Made by a program: the position numbers and the translations under genes
The notes under the pieces: generated by a model
Databases searched by the model: none
Told to the model about the DNA's origin: nothing
Seen by the model: only the letters and a program-made list of their open reading frames with translations
Part shown: piece after piece, positions 29,276 to 38,276 of the stretch
Position numbering within the stretch: the stretch's first letter is position 1
How the letters are laid out: the number at the start of each line of letters is the position of its first letter
Source: Dechloromonas sp. A34
GTDB taxonomy: Bacteria; Pseudomonadota; Gammaproteobacteria; Burkholderiales; Rhodocyclaceae
Direction: 5' to 3'
Assembly (NCBI RefSeq): GCF_026261605.1
Contig: NZ_CP102486.1
Location: 4,030,001 to 4,094,000 of the forward strand
DNA length: 64,000 nucleotides

Positions 29276-29908
29276 TCAGTCGAGCTTGTGTTCCATCACG
29301 TAGCGGGTCAGTTCGGCGTTGGACTGGACACCCAGTTTTTCCAGTATTCGCGACCGATAGGTACTGACCGTCTTGACGCTGACGAACAGCGTCTCGCCGA
29401 TTTTGGTCAGCGAAACCCCCTTGCTGAGCAGAAGCAAGACCTCCATCTCGCGCTTCGAAAGCGCTTCGTGCGGCGGCCGCGGCCCGGCCGATGCCAGGCC
29501 GGACAGCAACTTTTCAGCGAGCGTCGGGCTGACATAGCGGGCGCCGTCCACCACCGTGCGAATCGCCGTCAGCATCTGATGCGGCGGGCTGTCCTTGTTG
29601 AGATAGCCGGAGGCACCGGCATCGAGGGCGGGAATGGCGAATTCGGCCTCCGAGAACATGCTGAAGATCAGCACCGGCATCTCGGGGCGGACGCGCTTGA
29701 TCCGCTTGAGAACCTCGAGCCCGTTGAGGTCCGGCAATGCCATGTCGAGCAGGACCAGATCCCAGTCACCCTTATGCACCAGGGCGAGCGCTTCCGCCCC
29801 GCTGGCGGCCTCGGCGGTAATTTCGAGATCCCCGGTATCGGCCAGAAATTGGCGCAGGCCGAAACGCACCACCGCGTGGTCATCAACAATCAATATCCGT
29901 TTCATCAT
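29276..29908 (-). CDS. NarL/FixJ-family response regulator
   Basis: This 210-residue regulator has a receiver domain (D9/D10, phosphoacceptor D55 in LVLLDMALPD, Lys in GYLNKDS) and a C-terminal LuxR-type HTH (about 145-205, LSKREMEVLLLLSKGVSLTKI). Its start lies 26 bases inside the end of the six-PAS kinase gene, so kinase and regulator are translated together and form a cognate pair. Targets are unknown; the phasin and small genes immediately downstream in the same direction are candidates. Confidence 0.95.
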   Translation of the reverse strand: MMKRILIVDDHAVVRFGLRQFLADTGDLEITAEAASGAEALALVHKGDWDLVLLDMALPDLNGLEVLKRIKRVRPEMPVLIFSMFSEAEFAIPALDAGASGYLNKDSPPHQMLTAIRTVVDGARYVSPTLAEKLLSGLASAGPRPPHEALSKREMEVLLLLSKGVSLTKIGETLFVSVKTVSTYRSRILEKLGVQSNAELTRYVMEHKLD

Positions 29909-32900
29909 TTGCTTTCCTGTCTTCTTTGCCGTCTTCGAGGGGAATTCGCAAGCTCAGGCATGTTCCGGCATCCGGCAGGCCGGTGATGGAAAGCTGACCG
30001 CCCAGGTACTGAGCACGTTCGCGCATGCCGATCAAGCCAAAGGAGTCGGGTTTAAGTCGGCAATCCTCCGCCAGACCGACCCCGTCGTCGCTGATCTCGA
30101 CATTCAGATATCCCTTGTGCTTGCGCATGGAAATAAAAGCTCTGCTTGCGCCGGCATGTTTGGCGATGTTGGTCAGCGCCTCCTGCACGATCCGAAAAAT
30201 GGCCGTGCTGCGCTCGCGTGACAGCCTGACGTATTCCGGCAGGCGCAATTCCGTGGAGATGCCGGTCAGTTGCGAGAACTGGGCGGCATGCCATTTGATG
30301 GTCGCAACCAGGCCGAGCGTGTCCAGGGTTGCCGGCCGCAAATCGGCCGAAATGCGTTTCACCGTCTGCAGTGCGTCATCGAGCTGGCCGAGGATGCGCT
30401 GAATCGAGGCTTGCTGTGCTGCGGAAGCCTTCAGGTTTCCGGCAACCGTTGCCAGGCCAAGCTTGACCATGGTCAGCGTGCCGCCCAGTTCGTCGTGCAC
30501 TTCGCGGGCGATGGTCGCGCTTTGCTCCTCGCGAACCGTTTCCAGGTGGGCGGCCAGGCGCTTCAGGCTGCGGGCACTTTCCATCTGCTCTTCGACCGCC
30601 AGTTTGCGCACGGTAATGTTCTCGTGCTTGATCACCAGCCGGAGCGGACCATCGCCGGGAAAACCACACAGCCTCATGACATACCAGCGGCGCTCTTGCG
30701 GGGTATTGCATTCGTATTCAATCGAATAATTCTGGCTGCCGCCAGCCAGTGCCGCGCGAATGGCAGCGGCGACCTGGGCGGCTACCTGATCCGCGTCGCG
30801 CGCCGCCGCATCGCAAACCTCGAGGTAGTTGGACCCTTCGCACAGCTTGCTAGCGTCCCCGCCATTGGCGACCGCCGATTCGCGCCAGGCCTTGTTCACC
30901 GCGATGATTTGGCCGCTGGCATCGAGTACGCACAAGGCGAAATCCAGGGCGTCAATCGTCGAGCGGGCGAAGCGTTCCGATTCCAGCAAGGCCAGCGCCC
31001 GGGCTTCAGCCTCGGCAGTACGCTGAGCCACCTTCAACTCCAGCGAGTCATTGATGCGCCGCAGCGAGGTTTCGGCGCTCTTGCGCGCGCTGATGTCGGT
31101 CAGGCTGCCGACCACCCGCTCGGTTCGGCCCTCGGCATCGCGCACGATATGAACACAATCGGAGATATGCAGCCAATGGCCAGCGCTGTGTCGCATGCGG
31201 TACTCCAGTTGAATCTGGCCGCTACGCGCTTTCAGGTCGCGAAATATCTCCTTCCGGATCCGCTCCAGATCCGCCGGATGGACATTCTCGCGCCACCAGG
31301 ACCGGCCGGATTCGGCATCCAGCCCGCTGACGCCGAAGATGCGACCGAGACCGCTGGACCAAAAGGTCGTATCGGTCTCCCGATCCCAGTCGTAAACCAC
31401 GCCGGCCACCGCCTCCATGGCCAGGCGAAAGCGCGATTCGCTGGCCGAGAGCGCGGCCTCGGCGCGTTTGCGCTCGGTGATGTCCTGGGTGCTACCAAAG
31501 CCGCCAAGCAGATTGCCCTGCGCATCAAATTCGAGTTCCGCCCGCTCGCGGACCCACCTCGTCTCGCCGGCGACCACGATGCGGTGCTCGACGTCATAGG
31601 GAACGCCATGCAGGGCAGCCGACCAGGATTGATCGAGGAAGGCCTGGTCGTCGGGATGCGAGATCGACAGAAAGGTCTCGTAGGTCAGGGGCGTGCCCTT
31701 GGGAGTACCGAAGATGCGATGGTTTTCATCTGACCACAGCAATTGGTTCTTCTGGACATTGAGGCGCCAGCTGCCGGTCTGGGCGACCGCCTGGGCCCGC
31801 CGGAGATCGGCTTCGTTGTCGCGGAGCGCCTGCTCCATGCGCTTGCGGGCGCTGATATCCGCCAGATAGCCATGCCAGAGAATGCTGCCGTCGGCTTCAC
31901 GCTGCGGCATCGAATGGCCGTCAACCCACACCTCGCCCTTGTCGGGATGGCAAACCCGGAATTCGTCCCGCCAAGGGGTCATCGACGCGGCGGAATGGGC
32001 AATCGTCTCGTTGACATGGCCAAGATCGTCGGGGTGAATGCGCTCAAAGAGCGGCCTCGCGTCATCCCGGACAGCCTCCGGCTGGATACCATAAAGCCCG
32101 ACCAGTGCGCCACTGGCGTAAGGAATACAGGCGCTGCCATCGGGACGCAAGCGGTAGGAGCAGATCACGCCCGGCACGGTCGCGACGATCTTGGTCAGCC
32201 ATTCCTGCAACTCGAGCTGCCGGCGCAGCGCCGCCTCGGCCTGCTTCTGCGCCGTGATGTCCTGGACCACCGCGTTCGAGCGGATCGGACGACCCTGCTC
32301 ATCGCGCAACGGGGCCAATTGCACATTGACCCAGACGACGCTGCCATCCTTGCGCACATAGCGCTTGTCGACGACATAGACGTCACCCCCTCCTTCCATG
32401 GTGGAACGAAAATCCTGCCAGTTGCTCTCCCGGTCATCCGGGTGCGTGATGTCGCGGAAGGACATGGTCAGCAGTTCGTCCGCCGCATAGCCGGTGATTT
32501 CGCAGAATTTGCGGTTCACGCGCAGGATGCGGCCGGTCGTCGGGTCGGACTGGGCACTGCCCAGCACCGAAAACTCGAACATGCTGCGAAATTCCGCCTC
32601 GCTTTGGCGCAACGCGGCTTCCGTCGCCTTGCGCGCGGTGATGTCGCGATGCCGGTAGAGCTTGCCGGAAAAGCTGCCGTCAGCCGTGGCGATCTGCGTA
32701 ACCAGGTTTTCCGACCAGAACTCAGAGCCGTCCTTGCGCCGGCAGCGCACTTCGGAAGGAGCGCGGGGCAGCCCGGCATTGCTCTGGATCTCCTTTTGTC
32801 CGAGCTCTAAGGCATCGGCATTTTCGGCATAAAGAAAGTCGGTGGCACGGCCGCGCGCCTCGTCCGCCGAAAAGCCGAAGAGTCGGCTGAAGGCCTGATT

Positions 32901-33032
32901 GGTCAGCGCGATGCCCCCTCGCTCGTCGGCAACGACGACAGCGTCGACCATGAAGTCGCAGACCAGACGAAGCAACGCGGCCGAGTCGCTGGGCGTGTAG
33001 CATTCGGCAGACTGCGGCGCGGCCGTGGTCAT
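29883..33032 (-). CDS. Soluble six-PAS sensor kinase of the NarX/DegS (HisKA_3) type
   Basis: This protein of about 1049 residues carries six consecutive PAS/PAC modules, each closing with a DITxRK-like linker. A HisKA_3 dimerisation domain follows (His846 in REVHDELGGTLTM), then a HATPase domain (DDGVGL, FGLIGMRERA). No TM helix is seen, so it is cytoplasmic. PAS modules commonly bind haem, flavin or small ligands; none is identifiable here. The start is uncertain. The ATG at 33032 keeps the whole first PAS but lacks a clear site. A GTG at about 33059 with GGGAG upstream and a GTG at 33107 are alternatives. The partner regulator follows at 29276. Confidence 0.92.
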   Translation of the reverse strand: MTTAAPQSAECYTPSDSAALLRLVCDFMVDAVVVADERGGIALTNQAFSRLFGFSADEARGRATDFLYAENADALELGQKEIQSNAGLPRAPSEVRCRRKDGSEFWSENLVTQIATADGSFSGKLYRHRDITARKATEAALRQSEAEFRSMFEFSVLGSAQSDPTTGRILRVNRKFCEITGYAADELLTMSFRDITHPDDRESNWQDFRSTMEGGGDVYVVDKRYVRKDGSVVWVNVQLAPLRDEQGRPIRSNAVVQDITAQKQAEAALRRQLELQEWLTKIVATVPGVICSYRLRPDGSACIPYASGALVGLYGIQPEAVRDDARPLFERIHPDDLGHVNETIAHSAASMTPWRDEFRVCHPDKGEVWVDGHSMPQREADGSILWHGYLADISARKRMEQALRDNEADLRRAQAVAQTGSWRLNVQKNQLLWSDENHRIFGTPKGTPLTYETFLSISHPDDQAFLDQSWSAALHGVPYDVEHRIVVAGETRWVRERAELEFDAQGNLLGGFGSTQDITERKRAEAALSASESRFRLAMEAVAGVVYDWDRETDTTFWSSGLGRIFGVSGLDAESGRSWWRENVHPADLERIRKEIFRDLKARSGQIQLEYRMRHSAGHWLHISDCVHIVRDAEGRTERVVGSLTDISARKSAETSLRRINDSLELKVAQRTAEAEARALALLESERFARSTIDALDFALCVLDASGQIIAVNKAWRESAVANGGDASKLCEGSNYLEVCDAAARDADQVAAQVAAAIRAALAGGSQNYSIEYECNTPQERRWYVMRLCGFPGDGPLRLVIKHENITVRKLAVEEQMESARSLKRLAAHLETVREEQSATIAREVHDELGGTLTMVKLGLATVAGNLKASAAQQASIQRILGQLDDALQTVKRISADLRPATLDTLGLVATIKWHAAQFSQLTGISTELRLPEYVRLSRERSTAIFRIVQEALTNIAKHAGASRAFISMRKHKGYLNVEISDDGVGLAEDCRLKPDSFGLIGMRERAQYLGGQLSITGLPDAGTCLSLRIPLEDGKEDRKANDETDIDC

Positions 33033-33194
33033 GACAGGGCAGTTCAGTTGCTGAGTCACCAAGGCATCGCTCCCAAAAATAACAAGAACTCGCGTTTCTC
33101 CGCGCACGGGTTACCGCTGCACCCGGCCAATTTGGCAGCACAGAGCATGCCCATGTCAAGCCAGGCGCGCAGCCCCTACGGCGGCCAGCCGAAT

Positions 33195-34091
33195 TCAGGC
33201 GCTCAGCGCCAGGCTGGCCCACAGGTGGGCACCGACCAGCGCCCGCCACGGGGCGAACTCGTCCAGCCAGGCTTTGGCTTCGGCCTCGCCAAATTTTCCT
33301 TCCCGCTCCGCCCCGACACCCAGGCGCTGGATGGCGCGCCGCACCGCGGCGTCGCCGTGCAGCGAGCCGTCAAGCCAGCCGAAGCCGCGCAACAGCGCGT
33401 AATTCACGGTCCATGGACCGACCCCGCGAATCGCCAATAAGCGCTCGCGGATGGTCTCGACAGGCGGCGCGACCAGCCAGGCGTCGAGCGGCAGTTGGCC
33501 GGCCAGTACCTGCTCGCTGATCGCCAGCAGCGTCCGTGCCTTGCTCTGCGACAGGCCAGCGGCCCGCAGTTCGGCTTCGCTGAGTGCGGCCAGCCGCGCC
33601 GCATCGGGATAGCAGGCGAGGCCGTCCGAATGGACCAGGCCAGCCACCTGGATCAGCCGGCGGCGCACGGCGACCGCCGCCCCGACGCTGATCTGCTGGC
33701 CGATGACGGCCCAGCTCAAGGCCTCGAATGGGGTCGCTGCCAGCGGCACACGCAGCCCGGCCTGGCGGGCAAGCAGCGGGCCGAGTTGCGGGTGGTCGCG
33801 ATAGTGTTGCTCGAATGCCTCCACCGCCTGGGTCAGGCCGAGCATGCGGCCGACGTGGGCGGCCAGATCGCCGTCGGCCAGCGCCCCGTCGATGGCCAGT
33901 TCGGCCGCGACCCGGCCGGGGGCGAAGTGCAGCGTCAGGCAGGCTGGCTGCCCGAGCCAGACCATGCCCTTGTGCAATGCGGCGGGCGCGACCCGTTCGG
34001 CCAGGGCCTGAGCATCGCGTTGGTGAAACTTGAGCAGGTCGGCGACGCGAAAGCCGGCCGGCAGATCGAGGCAGCAGCGCAACGCGGCCAT
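33195..34091 (-). CDS. alkA: DNA-3-methyladenine glycosylase II (AlkA)
   Basis: This 298-residue HhH-GPD glycosylase has an AlkA N-terminal domain, the helix-hairpin-helix (LLAIRGVGPWTVNYALLRG, about 219-237) and the catalytic Asp247 in HGDAAVRRAI. It excises 3-methyladenine and other alkylated bases from DNA. Its ATG overlaps the alkB stop (TGATG). It is the last gene of the ada-alkB-alkA operon, an adaptive-response set in which methylated Ada would be the activator. Confidence 0.95.
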   Translation of the reverse strand: MAALRCCLDLPAGFRVADLLKFHQRDAQALAERVAPAALHKGMVWLGQPACLTLHFAPGRVAAELAIDGALADGDLAAHVGRMLGLTQAVEAFEQHYRDHPQLGPLLARQAGLRVPLAATPFEALSWAVIGQQISVGAAVAVRRRLIQVAGLVHSDGLACYPDAARLAALSEAELRAAGLSQSKARTLLAISEQVLAGQLPLDAWLVAPPVETIRERLLAIRGVGPWTVNYALLRGFGWLDGSLHGDAAVRRAIQRLGVGAEREGKFGEAEAKAWLDEFAPWRALVGAHLWASLALSA

Positions 34092-34738
34092 CAGCGGGCC
34101 TTGCGAAAGGTGAGGTTGAGCCGGCAGTTGCCGACCAGCGGGTGCTCGCCGGCCTTGACGGCGAGCACCCCGTGGTAGCGCAGGCGGTCGGGGCCGCCCC
34201 AGACCACCGCGTCGCCATGGGTCAGCGCGATGCGCTGGGCCGGATCGGCCCGCTTCAGACCACCGAACAGAAAGGTCGCCGGCAGCCCGAGCGATACCGA
34301 GACGATGGGCTGGGTAAAATCGCGTTCGTCGTGGTCCTGGTGCAGCGACATCCGCGCGCCGACGGCGTAGCGGTTGATCAGGCAGGCATCCGGCACGAAA
34401 TCGGGGAAGCCGGCGGCTGCCGCCGCATCGCCAGCCAGTTCAAGGAACAACGCCGGCAGCGGCGGCCAGGGCTGGCCGTTCGCGGGATCGGTCGCCGAAT
34501 AGCGGTAACCGCTTGCGTCGGTCACCCAGCCGAGCGGGCCGCAATTGCTCATCGCGACCGACATGACAAAACCGCCCGGTGTCGTCATCCGGCGAAACGG
34601 CGCGGCCGCTACCACCTGGTCGATCGCGGCGCAGATCGCCGCGTCGTCGGCCAGCGCAAAGCCGCGCAGGAGCGCGGTGCCCGGCCCCAGGCGCTCGGTC
34701 CATGTCCGGCGATCAATGCCGGCCAACAGATCACCCAT
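34091..34738 (-). CDS. alkB: DNA oxidative demethylase AlkB
   Basis: This 215-residue protein is within one residue of E. coli AlkB. The Fe(II) ligands are H133, D135 (LHQDHDE) and H189 (RYHGVLAV). The 2-oxoglutarate-binding arginines are R206 and R212 (CRLNLTFRKAR). It removes methyl groups from 1-methyladenine and 3-methylcytosine by oxidation. The start at 34738 matches the family N-terminus and overlaps the ada stop (TGATG). The frame continues upstream only as a shadow of ada. Confidence 0.96.
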   Translation of the reverse strand: MGDLLAGIDRRTWTERLGPGTALLRGFALADDAAICAAIDQVVAAAPFRRMTTPGGFVMSVAMSNCGPLGWVTDASGYRYSATDPANGQPWPPLPALFLELAGDAAAAAGFPDFVPDACLINRYAVGARMSLHQDHDERDFTQPIVSVSLGLPATFLFGGLKRADPAQRIALTHGDAVVWGGPDRLRYHGVLAVKAGEHPLVGNCRLNLTFRKAR

Positions 34739-35817
34739 CAAGTGCCCGCCTCGCGGTCGAGCAGAGCCCGCTTGCGCTCGACGCCCCAGCGATAGCCGGA
34801 GAGGCTGCCGTCGGTGCGCACGACCCGATGGCAGGGGATCGCCACGGCCAGCGCATTGGCGGCGCAGGCCCCGGCCACGGCGCGAACCGCCTTGGGCAGG
34901 CCGATGCGCCGGGCGATTTCGCTGTAGCTCGCCGTCTGCCCGGCCGGAATCTCGCGCAGGGCCTGCCAGACGCGCTGCTGGAAAGCCGTGCCGCGAATGT
35001 CGAGCGGCAGCTTGAGGCCGATGCCGGGCGCCTCGACCAGGCCGACGACCTGGGCCACCCAGGCTTCGAAGCCGGCATCGCCCCCGTGCAGCGTAGCCTT
35101 CGGAAAGCGATCCTGCAGATCGCGGGCCAGTGCCGCGGGATCGTCGCCGAGCAGGATGGCGCACAAGCCGCGTTGGCTGGCCGCAACCAGGATGGCGCCG
35201 AGCGAGCACTGGCCGATGGCGAAGCGGATTTCGACCTCGCTGCCGCCGGCCCGGTAACTCTTCGGGGTCATCCCGAGTAGCTGGTCCGCTTGCGCGTAGA
35301 AACGACTGCTGGCGTTGTAGCCTGCGGCATAGGCGGCATCGGTCACGCTGCCGCCCTGCGCCAGACCGGCCCGCAGACGTCCGGCGCGCTGCGCCGCGGC
35401 ATAGGCCTTGGGGGTAAGCCCGGTCTGCGCCTTGAACAAGCGATGCAGGTAATGCGGACTGAGCCCGGCGTGGGCGGCCAGTTGGTGCAGCGTCGGCGGT
35501 GAATCGGCGGCGTCAATCAGCCGGCACAATTCGCCAATCAGCCTTGCCTGGCGTTCGGCCAGCGGCGGCAAGTCAGGCCGGCAACGCCGGCAGGGGCGAA
35601 AACCGGCCGCTTCGGCGGCGGCCGCCGATGAATGAAATTCGACATTTTCCGGGCGCGGCGTCCGGGCACCGCAGGACGGCCGGCAATAGACGCCGGTCGT
35701 TCTCACCGCGTACCAAAAATCGCCGTCGGCCGCCGGATCACGGGCCAGGACGGCCGCCCAGCGCGGGTCGTTCAGCGTTGCCGCGGCACGGCGTTCAGTC
35801 GGGTTCGATGCGTTCAT
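34738..35817 (-). CDS. ada: Ada: methylphosphotriester/O6-methylguanine-DNA methyltransferase and activator
   Basis: This 359-residue bifunctional protein has an N-terminal Ada zinc domain with C45, C49, C76 and C79 (YCRPSC and PCRRC; C45 is the phosphotriester methyl acceptor). An AraC-type HTH pair follows (about 95-185, with GLSPHYLHRLFK), then a C-terminal methyltransferase with acceptor C329 in IPCHRV. Methylation of the N-terminal Cys would turn it into an activator of this operon. The ATG at 35817 was preferred over one two codons upstream because AAAGG then has proper spacing. I could not identify a convincing Ada box in the 115 bases upstream. Confidence 0.95.
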   Translation of the reverse strand: MNASNPTERRAAATLNDPRWAAVLARDPAADGDFWYAVRTTGVYCRPSCGARTPRPENVEFHSSAAAAEAAGFRPCRRCRPDLPPLAERQARLIGELCRLIDAADSPPTLHQLAAHAGLSPHYLHRLFKAQTGLTPKAYAAAQRAGRLRAGLAQGGSVTDAAYAAGYNASSRFYAQADQLLGMTPKSYRAGGSEVEIRFAIGQCSLGAILVAASQRGLCAILLGDDPAALARDLQDRFPKATLHGGDAGFEAWVAQVVGLVEAPGIGLKLPLDIRGTAFQQRVWQALREIPAGQTASYSEIARRIGLPKAVRAVAGACAANALAVAIPCHRVVRTDGSLSGYRWGVERKRALLDREAGT

Positions 35818-35931
35818 GGTCATCCTTTCTACCATTGCCAAGTCGACAACCCAAATCTAGCCTCGTTCAAGGAGGCAAACACCCCGTTGCTTGCTTTTGA
35901 ATTCGGGGTCGCCCGGTGGCCGCAAGCTTGG

Positions 35932-35962
35932 CTAGTACCACAAAGGCAAGAGCTGGCACTAG
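35932..35962. repeat. Dispersed 31-bp palindromic element, copy 3
   Basis: This is the most symmetrical copy: CTAGTACCAC at the left end and CTGGCACTAG at the right, with one A-C mismatch (a G-U pair if transcribed from the minus strand). It lies between the divergent ada gene and the gene at 35996. Confidence 0.7.
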
Positions 35963-35995
35963 AATGCTCTCCCTTTTTGCCCGCCGCCAACGTCC

Positions 35996-36760
35996 ATGAC
36001 CACCGCCCCCAGCCTCCCCGCCGACACGCTCGCCGCCCTGGCCGATGCCGAAACCCAGCGCGCCACCGCCCGGCTGGCCCAGGACGTGTTTGCCGGCGTC
36101 TTCCGCCAGGCCTTCACGCCCGATCCGGAACAGCTCGGCAAGATCCTGAGCGAGCTCGAGTCGCGCTGCATCGACTGGTGCCAGGCCGGGGAAAGCGACG
36201 ACAGCCGGCTGCTGCGCCTGGCGCTGCTGATCACCGGCCTCGATCAATGGGGCCTGGCCTACACCCAGGCTTTCAACCTGAATGCCATTCCCGCCCTGAC
36301 GGCGCTGATCGCCTCCTTGCGCAGTCGCCTGAACGCCCAGTCCGATGCGCTCTTCCAGCAGTATTTCGCGCGCCTCGAAGCGGTCGAGACCGATGCCGTC
36401 GATTTCAAGGTCGAACTGCGGCGCAGCCTGCACCTGGCGCTGTGGCACGCCATGGTCGCCTGCGAAACGAGCGAAGAGGCCCAGGACATCCTGCGACCGC
36501 TGGGCAGCATGCTGCTCGCCCTCGACCGGCAAATGCCCGAACTGGGCTGGCGACTGGTCGCCGACGCGCTGGCCCACATCCAGATCAGCCTGCTCGGCGA
36601 GATCGCGGCGGCGACCGAAGTCGCCCAGGACAGCACGCAGCAGTTGTTCGGGGCGCTGCGTCAGGCGCTGCCGGCGGAGCGCTACCAGAGCATCCTGCGC
36701 CACTCCGGCCAGGTGGTGCTCGCCTGGCAGCAACTTCGGCGCAACGGCGAGCCGCACTAG
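35996..36760 (+). CDS. Conserved-looking hypothetical protein upstream of urtA
   Basis: This 254-residue, almost wholly alpha-helical protein has no signal peptide or TM helix, and I do not recognise its family. Notable stretches are LLRLALLITGLDQWGLAYTQ and LHLALWHAMVACE. Four-helix organisation is likely. It lies 169 bases upstream of urtA in the same direction, with a large dyad between, so it may be transcribed separately. Codon use looks like that of its neighbours. A link to urea metabolism is suggested only by position. Confidence 0.7.
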   Translation: MTTAPSLPADTLAALADAETQRATARLAQDVFAGVFRQAFTPDPEQLGKILSELESRCIDWCQAGESDDSRLLRLALLITGLDQWGLAYTQAFNLNAIPALTALIASLRSRLNAQSDALFQQYFARLEAVETDAVDFKVELRRSLHLALWHAMVACETSEEAQDILRPLGSMLLALDRQMPELGWRLVADALAHIQISLLGEIAAATEVAQDSTQQLFGALRQALPAERYQSILRHSGQVVLAWQQLRRNGEPH

Positions 36761-36807
36761 CCATAAAGGCGACGCCGCGCTCCCGGCGACCGGGAAAGCG
36801 AACCCAC

Positions 36808-36838
36808 AGATTGCGTCGGCGCATGCCGTACGCAATCT
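36808..36838. promoter_or_regulatory. Long dyad upstream of urtA
   Basis: AGATTGCGT and ACGCAATCT form perfect 9-bp outer arms. Inside, CGGC-GCAT-GCCG forms a second stem, leaving one unpaired T. It sits between the 35996 gene and urtA, 92 bases before the urtA start. It lacks a U-run, so an operator or attenuator is more likely than a simple terminator. Confidence 0.5.
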
Positions 36839-36840
36839 AA

Positions 36841-36887
36841 CGTATTTCCCCGGAATCTCCCGCTCCTTAATCTGGCGCTGCACTGCA
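36841..36887 (+). promoter_or_regulatory. Upstream block shared by urtA and urtB (urtA copy)
   Basis: This 47-bp block aligns without gaps to 42365-42411 upstream of urtB, with 34 of 47 positions identical and 25 of the last 29. It starts CGTATT and ends CGCTGCACTGCA, 42 bases before the urtA ATG. It is probably a common promoter or activator site. Confidence 0.55.
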
Positions 36888-36929
36888 ACAACGCATTCGA
36901 CCAGATCACTCAACGACCGAGGAACTTCC

Positions 36930-38192
36930 ATGAACAATCGACGCAATTTCATCAAGGCCACCGTACTCTCCGCCGCCCTGGCTTCCATCGGCATGACGGC
37001 CCACGCCGCCGACACCATCAAGGTCGGCGTGCTGCACTCCCTGTCCGGCACCATGGCCATTTCCGAGACTGCGCTCAAGGAAACCGTGCTCATGACCATC
37101 GACGAGATCAACAAGGCCGGCGGCGTGATGGGCAAGAAGCTCGAGCCGGTCGTCGTCGACCCCGCCTCCAACTGGCCGCTGTTCGCCGAAAAGGCCCGTC
37201 AGCTCCTGACCAAGGACAAGGTCGCCGTGACCTTCGGCTGCTGGACCTCGGTCTCGCGCAAATCGGTGCTGCCGGTTTATAAGGAACTCAATGGCTTGCT
37301 GTTCTACCCGGTCCAGTACGAGGGTGAGGAACTGGAAAAAAACGTCTTCTACACCGGCGCTGCCCCCAATCAGCAGGCTATTCCGGCCGTCGAATACTTG
37401 ATGAGTAAGGACGGCGGCGAAGCCAAGCGCTTCGTGCTGCTCGGCACCGACTACGTCTATCCGCGCACCACCAACAAGATCCTGCGCGCCTTCCTGAAGT
37501 CCAAGGGCGTCGCTGATGCCGACATCATGGAAGACTACACGCCGTTCGGCCACAGCGATTACCAGACCATCATCGCCAAGATCAAGAAGTTCGCCTCGGA
37601 AGGCAAGAAGACCGCCGTCGTGTCGACCATCAACGGCGACTCCAACGTGCCGTTCTACAAGGAACTGGGCAATGCCGGCCTGAAGGCCACCGATGTGCCG
37701 GTCGTCGCCTTCTCGGTCGGCGAGGAAGAACTGCGCGGCGTCGATACCAAGCCGCTGGTCGGCCACCTGGCTTCGTGGAACTATTTCATGTCGCTCAAGA
37801 ACCCGGAAAACGACAAGTTCGTGAAGCTCTACCGCGACTGGGCCAAGAAGGCCAAACTGCCGAACGCCGACAAGGTGGTCACCAACGACCCGATGGAAGC
37901 CACCTACATCGGCATCCACATGTGGAAGCAGGCCGTCGAAAAGGCCAAGTCGACCGACACCGACAAGGTCATCGCCGCCATGGCCGGCCAGACCTTCAAG
38001 GCACCGAGCGGCATCATGTCGAAGATGGACGAGAAGAACCACCACCTGCACAAGTCGGTGTTCATCGGCGAAGTAAAGGCCGACGGCCAGTTCAACGTCG
38101 TCTGGAAGACGCCCGGCCCGGTCAAGGCCCAGCCGTGGAGCCCGTTCATCGCCGGCAACGACAAGAAGAAGGACGAGCCTGAAATGAAGTAA
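36930..38192 (+). CDS. urtA: Urea ABC transporter substrate-binding protein UrtA
   Basis: This 420-residue periplasmic binding protein has an N-terminal signal peptide cut near AHAAD (about residue 26; MNNRRNFIKATVLS start). A type-1 ligand-binding fold of the Leu/Ile/Val family follows (VGVLHSLSGTMAISE, TFGCWTSVSRKSVLPV, LFYPVQYEGEE are typical of UrtA). It delivers urea to the UrtBC permease. The start at 36930 has a GAGGAA site; the longer frame to 36345 is a shadow of the preceding gene. A terminator follows, so it is transcribed apart from urtBCDE, which lie 4.2 kb downstream. Confidence 0.96.
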   Translation: MNNRRNFIKATVLSAALASIGMTAHAADTIKVGVLHSLSGTMAISETALKETVLMTIDEINKAGGVMGKKLEPVVVDPASNWPLFAEKARQLLTKDKVAVTFGCWTSVSRKSVLPVYKELNGLLFYPVQYEGEELEKNVFYTGAAPNQQAIPAVEYLMSKDGGEAKRFVLLGTDYVYPRTTNKILRAFLKSKGVADADIMEDYTPFGHSDYQTIIAKIKKFASEGKKTAVVSTINGDSNVPFYKELGNAGLKATDVPVVAFSVGEEELRGVDTKPLVGHLASWNYFMSLKNPENDKFVKLYRDWAKKAKLPNADKVVTNDPMEATYIGIHMWKQAVEKAKSTDTDKVIAAMAGQTFKAPSGIMSKMDEKNHHLHKSVFIGEVKADGQFNVVWKTPGPVKAQPWSPFIAGNDKKKDEPEMK

Positions 38193-38218
38193 GCCGGCGC
38201 TACGGTCAGTCGTACAAA

Positions 38219-38244
38219 GCGGGGGCTGCGGCCTCCGTTCTTTT
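38219..38244 (+). terminator. Terminator after urtA
   Basis: GGGGGC pairs with GCCTCC (one G-U) around TGCG, followed by GTTCTTTT, 28 bases after the urtA stop. Confidence 0.65.
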
Positions 38245-38276
38245 GGTACAGGGTTAGGCCTCGCCTGGCCTGAAGT

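Noticed and set aside
35818..35931. Ada-box for the ada-alkB-alkA operon
   Set aside because: GCAA occurs, but without the AATT-like partner at the proper spacing; not convincing.
36873..36887. Sigma-54 promoter before urtA (TGGCGCTGCACTGCA)
   Set aside because: GG and GC are separated by nine bases instead of the required ten, and the matching urtB block has no GG.
35867..37171. 434-codon minus-strand frame
   Set aside because: It is antisense to the 35996 gene and urtA and has no domain character.
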